Source: Delphinus delphis
Lineage: Eukaryota > Chordata > Mammalia > Artiodactyla > Delphinidae
Direction of reading: 5' to 3'
Length of the DNA: 64,000 bases
NCBI RefSeq assembly: GCF_949987515.2
Contig: NC_082695.1
Coordinates: forward strand, 85,769,604-85,833,603
Shown here: one piece after another, positions 57,221 to 64,000 of the stretch
How positions within the stretch are numbered: the stretch's first letter is position 1
Layout: each line of letters begins with the position of its first letter
Position numbers and translations under genes: made by a program
The notes under the pieces: model-generated
What the model was told of the DNA's origin: nothing
Database searches by the model: none
The model's input: only the letters and a program-made list of their open reading frames with translations

Positions 57221-58499
57221 CGGGGAAGGTCTTTCTAGACATCTCGACTCTGTGGTCTGAGAAATATAAAGACATGGAGTTTTAACGACCAAAATTATTT
57301 TCCTCACCAACAAAATGGATCTGTGAGCAAAAAGCATTCTGCATTTCAGCCTAACACCCAATGTGTTGGAACTCGTCGACTGGTTTTGTAAAACACTCGC
57401 TTGACACAAAGTGTCTGTAGGGGTGACAAGCATGCATAATTGTAACAGTCTCCAAATTTCCTCTCTCCATCCTTCCACTCTGTCCTTCTTTCCTGCTTTT
57501 CTCACTCCTGCCCTCTCTCCCTTCATTCTTTATTTCCCTCCTTCTTTCATTCTCTAATTTCCTTCCTTCCTTCACACCCATCCCCTCTCCCTCCCTTCCT
57601 CTCTTCCTCGACTTCTTGTCCCAGAACACGAAGACCCCAGGAATGTAGGGAAAATGAAAGGAGTTTGCAGAGTTGTCATTTTCTTCCAGCCCAGCCATAG
57701 GAAGCTGCTAAACAGAAACTACTTTCTTGTAGCCTCCTTGGTCCGCCTTTTCTCTCCTTCCTTTACTCATTTCCCTTCTGCAGTCTTTTCTCTTTCTTTT
57801 TTTGGTCATTCATTCATTTATTATTCAATCCTAGACTATTTCCAAAGAGGATGAGAAGCAGTTTCTTTCCTTATTCAATTTCCCAACTGCCTTTCTTCCT
57901 TCTCTTCTTTCCTAATCATTTCCCTTTCAGCAGGACAATGTCAAGATAATTAAAGAATTCTGGTTCCTGAGCATTTCACTAAAATTGCCTTCCACAAGAT
58001 AGAACTCCCTGTATATTCAATGAGATTGTGTGAGCAAATAACTCATCATATGGCTCAGATGTTTCAGGATTCAGATTCAATTTGGCTCTCCATCCAAAAG
58101 TTGGGATTTTTAATAAAATCTTTTACAAACCACTTGGGTATTCAAAAGTTTAATACATAACAAACAATAAAAATCATACTTGGAAATATGGGAGAGTAAA
58201 AATGCTAAAAATACTCATGTATTTGTACTCATGGACAAACTCATGTTTGTATATAACCTGTATTCTCTTGGACTTGGTACTGAAATTTGAGAAACATTTT
58301 AAATTCCATTAAGCATATCATATTTACTTATTTAGATGTTATCAGAGCAAGATCTGGAGAAAGTCTGAACTTTTTTCATAGTTTAAGTATCACATACATT
58401 TTCCTTGCTCTGAGCTATGAGAAAGTTTGACACGAGTCTGTATCCTTTAGGTGAGGAGGAATAGGGAGTTCTTTTTCATTTGTTTGGAAATAAGTTGCA
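57221..58499. other. Unassigned; pyrimidine-rich at 57440-57610
   Basis: The CT-rich run 57440-57610 gives the Arg/Glu/Gly-rich minus-strand frames 57140-57526 and 57351-57698, which are composition artefacts. The rest is AT-rich. Confidence 0.5.
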
Positions 58500-58680
58500 G
58501 AGCAGTACAAAGAATGCTGGCCTAGCATCATTTCTGGCTCTTCCCCTCACTATGATAGTTATGGTGAAAAAGTGATTCACTCCCCTGGGCCTCTGTTTGC
58601 CCATCTGTAATATGGGAATAACACCCCTTTCTCAAATATTGTTTTGGTGATTAAAAATGATGTACACTAAAATACCTTTT
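58500..58680 (+). mobile_element. MIR SINE
   Basis: 'AAAGTGATTCACTCCCCTGG', then 'GCCTCTGTTTGCCCATCTGT' and 'AATATGGGAATAACACCCC' match the MIR core. The L1 at 58747 inserted just 3' of it. Confidence 0.82.
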
Positions 58681-58746
58681 ACAACTACTTGCAGAAACCA
58701 TCTGAGAAAATCTTCATTCATTGTGCATTTAAGAAACAATGAGTGC

Positions 58747-61662
58747 CTCAACCTTCCAAGACTGAACCAGGAAGATATAGAAAATATGAACAGACCTTTC
58801 ACAAGCCCTGAAACTGAAACTGTGATTAAAAATCTTCCAACAAACAAAAGTCCAGGACCAGATGGCTTCACAGGCAAATTCTATCAAACATTTAGAGAAG
58901 AGCTAACAACTATCATTCTCAAACTCTTCCAAAATGTAGCAGAGGGAGGAACACTCCCAAACTCATTCTATGAGGCCACCATCACTCTGATACCAAAAAC
59001 AGACAAAGATGTCACAAAGAAAGAAAACTACAGGCCAATATCACTGATGAACATAGATGTAAAAATCCTCAACAAAATACTAGCAAACAGAATCCAACAG
59101 CACATTAAAAAGATCATACACTATGATCAAGTGGGGTTTATCCCAGCAATGCAAGGATTCTTCAGTATACGCAAATCAATCAACATGATACACCATATTA
59201 ACAAACGGAAGGAGAAAAACCATATGATCATCTCAATAGATGCAGAGAAACTTTCGACAAAATTCAACACCCATTTATGATAAAAACCCTCCAGAAAGTT
59301 GTCACAGAGGGAACTTTCCTCAACATAAAAAAGACCATATATGACAAAGCCTCAGCCAACATCATCTTCAATGGTGAAAAACTGAAACCATTTCCACTAA
59401 GATCAGGAACAAGACAAGTTTGCCCACTCTCACCACTATTATTCAACATAGTTTTGGAAGTTTTAGCCACAGCAGTCAGAGAAGAAAAAGAAATAAAAGG
59501 AATCCAAATCAGAAAAGAAGAAGTAAAGCTGTCACTGTTTGCAGATGACATGGTACTATACATAAAGAATCCTAAAGATGCTATCAGAAAACTACTAGAG
59601 CTAATCAATGAATTTGGTAAAGTAGCAGGATACAAAATTGATGCACAGAAATCTCTTGCATTCCTATACACTAATGATGAAAAATCTGAAAGTAAAATTA
59701 AGAAAACACTCCCATTTACCATTGCAACAAAAAGAATAAAATATCTAGGAATAAACCTACCTAAGGAGAAAAAGACCTGTATGCAGAAAATTATAAGACA
59801 CTGATGAAAGAAATTAAAGATGATACAAATAGATGGAGAGATATACCATGTTCTTGGATTGGAAGAACCAACATTGTGAAAATGACTCTACTACCCAAAG
59901 CAATCTACAGATTCAATGCAATCCCTATCAAATTACCACTGGCATTTTTCACAGAACTAGAAAAAAAATTTCACAATTTGTATGGAAACACAAAAGACCC
60001 CAAATATCAAAAGCAATCTTGAGAACGAAAAATGGAGCTGGAGGAATAGGGCTCCCTGACTTCAGATTATACTACAAAGCTTCAGTAATCAAAACAGTAT
60101 GGTACTGGCACAGAAACAGAAATATAGATCAATGGAACAGGGTAGAAAGCCCAGAGATAAACCCATGCACATATGGTCACCTTATCTTTGATAAAGGAGG
60201 CAAGAATATACAGTGGAGAAAAGATAACCTCTTCAATAAGTGGTGCTGGGAACACTGGACAGCTACATGTAAAAGAATGAAATTAGAACACTCCTTAACA
60301 CCATACACAAAAATAAACTCAAAATGGATTAAAGACCTAAATGTAAGGCCAGACACCATCAAACTCTTAGAGGAAAACATAGGCAGAACACTCTATGACA
60401 TAAATCACAACAAGGTCCTTTTTAACCCACCTCCTAGAGAAATGGAAACAAAAACAAAAATAAACAAATGGGACCTAATGAAACTTCACAGCTTTTGCAC
60501 AGCAAAGGAAACCATAAACAAGACGAAAAGACAACACTCACAATGGGAGAAAATATTTGCAAATGAAGCAACTGACAAAGGATTAATCTCCAAAGTTTAC
60601 AAGCAACTCATACATCTCAATACCAAAAAAAAACCAACCCAGTCCAAAAATGGGCAGAAGACCTAAATAGACATTTCTCCAAAGAAGACATACAGACTGC
60701 CAACAAACACATGAAAAACTGCTCGACATCACTAATTATTAGAGAAATGCAAATCAAAACTACAATGAGGTATCATCTCACACCATTCAGAATAGCCGTC
60801 ATCAAAAAATATACAAACAATAAATGCTGAAAAGGGTGTGCAGAAAAGGGAACCTTCTTGCACTGTTGGTGGGAATGTAAATTGATACAGCCACTATGGA
60901 GAATAGTATGGACGTTCCTTAAAAAACTAAAAATAGAGCTACCATATGACCCAGCAATCCCACTACTGGGCATATACCCTGAGAAAATCATAATTCAAAA
61001 AGAGTCATGTACCAAAATGTTCATTGCAGCTCTATTTACAATAGCCAGGACATGGAAGCAAGCAAAGTGTCCAGCAAAAGATGAATGGATAACGAAGATG
61101 TGGCACATATATACAATGGAATATTATTCAGCCATAAAAAGGAACAAAACTGAGTTATTTGTAGTGAGGTGGATGGACCTAGAGACTGTCATACAGAGTG
61201 AAGTAAGTCAGAAAGAGAAAAACAAATACCATGTGCTAACACATATATATGGAATTAAAAAAAAAAAGTGGTCATGAAGAACCTAGGGCAAGACGGGAAT
61301 AAAGATGCAGACCTACTAGAGAATGGACATGAGCATACGGGGAGGTGGAAGGGTAAGCTCGGACAAAGTGAGAGAGTGGCATGGACATATATACACTACC
61401 AAATGCAAAATAGTTAGCTAGTGGGAAGCAGCTGCATAGCACAGGGAGGTCAGCTCAGTGCTTTGTGACCACCTAGAGGGGTGGGATAGGGAGGGTGGGA
61501 GGGAGATGCAAGAGGGAGGAGATATGGGGACATATGTATATGTATAGCTGATTCAGTGTGTTATAAAGCAGAAGCTAACGCACCATTGTAAAGCAATTAT
61601 ACTCCAATAAAGGTGTTAAAAATAAAAAACAAAATAAAATGCCTTTCCATGAAAAAAAAAAA
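58747..61662 (+). pseudogene. LINE-1, 5'-truncated, ORF2 pseudogene with 3'UTR
   Basis: A 2.9-kb L1 copy lacking the 5'UTR, ORF1, the endonuclease and the start of the reverse transcriptase (RT). ORF2 normally encodes the endonuclease/RT that copies L1 RNA at nicked DNA. Visible parts are the RT block [16 protein letters not shown] (near 58846), motif A (IISIDAEK, near 59230), the FADD catalytic box ([11 protein letters not shown], near 59540) and the C-terminal block up to about 61277. It is dead. One-base deletions at about 59250 (inside motif A), 59770, 59970 and 60630 shift the frame four times, and TGA at 60828-60830 replaces a Trp codon. The normal ORF2 stop is also lost, and reading continues to 61277. 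AATAAA is at 61606-61611, followed by an impure A tail. Probable target duplication: 58732-58746 and 61663-61677 (12 of 15 bases). Confidence 0.95.
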
Positions 61663-61725
61663 GGAAGCAAAGAGTGCTGAATACTAGTAGATGAAGCTAG
61701 GTACATAATTAAATTAGCCTAATAA

Positions 61726-61726
<1 letters not shown>

Positions 61727-61777
<51 letters not shown>
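61727..61777. repeat. (TG)n microsatellite
   Basis: About 51 bp of pure TG, followed by an ACACAT stretch. It lies 65 bp after the L1 tail and is the purest dinucleotide tract in the window. Confidence 0.98.
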
Positions 61778-61780
<3 letters not shown>

Positions 61781-61849
61781 ACACATACACTGCAATTCCT
61801 CATAAGCATTCCATAATCCCTTTGGGTATTGTTGCCCTAGGTTGCCAGC

Positions 61850-61960
61850 TTTTTTCACTCATTCACTTTTTCAACACTTATTTATTGAACACTACTATGT
61901 GTTAGATACTAATATTTTAGGCAGAGATGAAAATCTCTGCCCCTGTTGCAAGTTCTTTCT
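61850..61960 (-). mobile_element. L2 fragment, antisense
   Basis: 'CACTTATTTATTGAACACTA', 'CTATGTGTTAGATACTAATA', then 'GATGAAAATCTCTGCCCCTG' follow the antisense L2 tail. Confidence 0.65.
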
Positions 61961-62424
61961 AGCAGAGAAGGGCGGTGGGCGATGGGCAACCAAATTGTAT
62001 AGAGGACCCTCAGCCTGCCTCTCCTGAGCCTTTATGCACAAAGGAAAGTGGAGAAGATAATGCCCTGGAAGGAAGCCAGAGAAGAACAGAAAGCTCGCTC
62101 CGCAGGCGGGGTGGAGGCCATAGAGTATCTTGGCCGGCCATTTTCTGGGTTCCCAGTGTCTCTCCAGGAAGATGTGAGAACTCAGGATGGGGGTGCTAAG
62201 CTGGGGACACTGGGTTCCTCAAACTTCGCAAAGAGTCTTGAGAGTTCCTGGTGCGCCCAGAAGCAAAAGAGTATAGCTTTCCAAAAGGCTGCATCAGCTG
62301 GGCATTGCACCTCTCGTGGGTGAACCGGGAGGCCAAACACTTGCCAGGTTAGTCCTTTATGTTAACCTCAAATCGTTTTAAGGAAATAAAAGACAAGTAA
62401 CATTCTTACTGAGCAGATTTACGA
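61961..62424. other. Unassigned sequence
   Basis: Overlapping plus-strand frames at 61975-62323 in different phases; no domain or repeat recognised. Confidence 0.4.
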
Positions 62425-62560
62425 CTGTGAATTCATGCAACGGTAAGAGTTTAAATGACCTGCCCACGGTGGTCACACAGAGGATAAGGGTCGGAGGTGG
62501 GGCACGAAGCCACATTTCTTCTTTCCAGGACAGTGCATTTCCCTCTACCACACAGTCTTA
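62425..62560 (-). mobile_element. MIR SINE, antisense
   Basis: 'AATGACCTGCCCACGGTGGT', 'CACACAGAGGATAAGGGTCG', then 'GGCACGAAGCCACATTTCTT' and 'CAGGACAGTGCATTTCC' follow the complement of MIR. Confidence 0.78.
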
Positions 62561-64000
62561 TGAGATCATGCAGGGTTTTGTTAATGGAAAACCACATGGA
62601 AGTAATAGGATTCTTGGACTCGTTCAAATATTGAAATATGCAATGTAACTGCAATCCTGTCCTCATTTCTAAAGATAATAAGGTATTTCGTTGTATCCTA
62701 GACAAAACTTCCCAGTGTTTCTACTGAATTTGGTGCGTTCACATTTGGTAAAGAGAAGAAAGAGGGAGCATATCTTTTAGTTTATTACATTAGCTGTATT
62801 TCAGAAGATAAACAATGACTGGAAATCTCAGCTGCACCATAATCAGCTTCTCCACATAAAATTGTGGGAAGGAAGGCATTCGTTCACTAGGGATGGGTAG
62901 GCAAATTTAGAAAAGACAGGGACAGCATGATAGTAATAACACCTTCCATGTATATAGTGCTTGGCCACAGCCAAAGTGACTTGTAAGAAAGTGCTTCTCT
63001 TGCAGTGGCAGTGGGTCTTAAGATTCTTTTTCCATAAGAACTAGAGGTTAGTAAAGCACATTTCTACCACGCTGCCCACCTCCCACTAGCTGAAGCTTCC
63101 CTTGTGAATCCCTTCTCACACTACACCTCCACCTCCCTCTCTGTCCCCTGCTGGATTCTTGCTGCCTATGCCTCTTGGGAAACCCAATGGTTTTTTCCAT
63201 AAATACTGTTCGTTTTAAGATTTAATGTCAATAAATAGACCACAAGTGGTGCACAGCAAGGCGGAACCAGCATCTTATACTTATTTTTTAGTTACCAGTC
63301 ATTGTTTATCTTGTCTGAGAGCAGCCAGCTCTTGTCAGAACAGGGTAAGTAAAGGTGCCAAAGCCAGAAATCTATGGGAACTTGGTCAAGTCATCATAAT
63401 TAAACAGAAAGGAAGATGGTACTTAGGGAAAGTGGCCTCTTTTACTAACCTTTATGTTGGGTGCTACATAAAACGAATGAGAAAAACACCTGCACATCTT
63501 CTACGAGTTTATAATCTAGAACAGATGAGTAGGTGGTGAATGGGGGAAAGGGTGTCTTTTTTCCAGGGAGGTTTTGGAAATTTACCTCCTTCACAAAGTT
63601 TGCCCGAACCAATTACAAATAAAGAGCTATTTTTCTAGTTCCAATCTACCATTTTATTCTAATGAGCTTTTTTCATTAGGTGGAAATTATTTGCACTAAT
63701 ACTTTTACAAATTGGAAGTACGTAATTCGTTTTCAGCATGACACACTTGCCCGCGTCTGTACGTGTCACTGTCTTCCAGATAAGATTTTGAATCCTTCTT
63801 GCTTTTCCTCTGCAGAACCTCGCCAGCAATTTTGAGGGAGTTCCAGTCCAGCGGACCAAGGAGCTGTGTGCAGGGGTGCCATGTGGCGATTTCACGATCT
63901 TTCTCCGTCCTGCATTCACATTCATTATCCTGCCAGTACTCAAGACCCTCCGTCGATTTGTATTACCTAACTTGAGATCTTTCTCCTCCCCTTCTTTATT
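62561..64000. other. Unassigned sequence
   Basis: No gene supported. The frames at 63225-63539 (plus, 104 codons) and 63659-63943 (minus, 94 codons) have no recognised domain. A short MIR3-like start (TTCCATGTATATAGTGCTTG) is near 62943. Confidence 0.4.

Noticed and set aside
57140..57698. Arg/Glu/Gly-rich minus-strand frames resembling a charged nuclear protein
   Set aside because: Composition artefact of a CT-rich tract at 57440-57610.

Overview
The window is vertebrate nuclear DNA from a whale or dolphin (Cetacea), judged from its repeats. Five copies of the tRNA-Glu-derived CHR SINE are present (7523-7732, 16624-16826, 17103-17411, 44001-44345, 46603-46825), each with target-site duplications. 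Three of them are the short ~205-225 bp form, which I know as a cetacean-expanded subfamily. The younger L1 3' ends (25988-26563, 45453-45844, 58747-61662) share one 3'UTR type ending in an AATAAA just before the A tail, as in cetartiodactyl L1. Older elements shared by placental mammals (MIR, L2, MLT1/MaLR LTRs, L1M fragments, a Tigger-type MITE) make up most of the other recognisable sequence. No bacterial, phage or organellar genes, CRISPR arrays or structural RNA genes were seen.

Layout. 1-14.3 kb: mostly unassigned, with an MLT1 LTR, two antisense L1 3' ends, a 79-bp x3 minisatellite, MIR/L2 pieces and one CHR SINE. 14.6-19.2 kb: a long antisense L1-derived tract broken by two CHR SINEs and an MLT1 LTR. 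19.2-34.3 kb: sparse repeats, including a 5'-inverted (twin-primed) L1 and small tandem repeats. 34.3-39.2 kb: a pile of old L1 fragments in alternating orientation. 39.2-54 kb: more GC-rich, with several LTRs, a G-rich purine tract, CHR SINEs, a young L1 3' end and one candidate terminal exon on the minus strand (40163-40483). 54-64 kb: L2, MIR and Tigger relics, then the largest element, a 2.9-kb 5'-truncated L1 whose ORF2 is broken by four 1-nt deletions and a nonsense codon.

I found no protein-coding gene I can name. Nearly all long open frames lie in transposable elements or look like chance frames in GC-rich DNA. The window reads as intergenic or deep-intronic sequence. I found no evidence for a new multi-gene system. 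What merits a second look is structural: the twin-primed L1, a quasi-palindromic rearrangement inside an old L1, nested insertions, tandem duplications, a strong G-run tract and one exon-like minus-strand frame.
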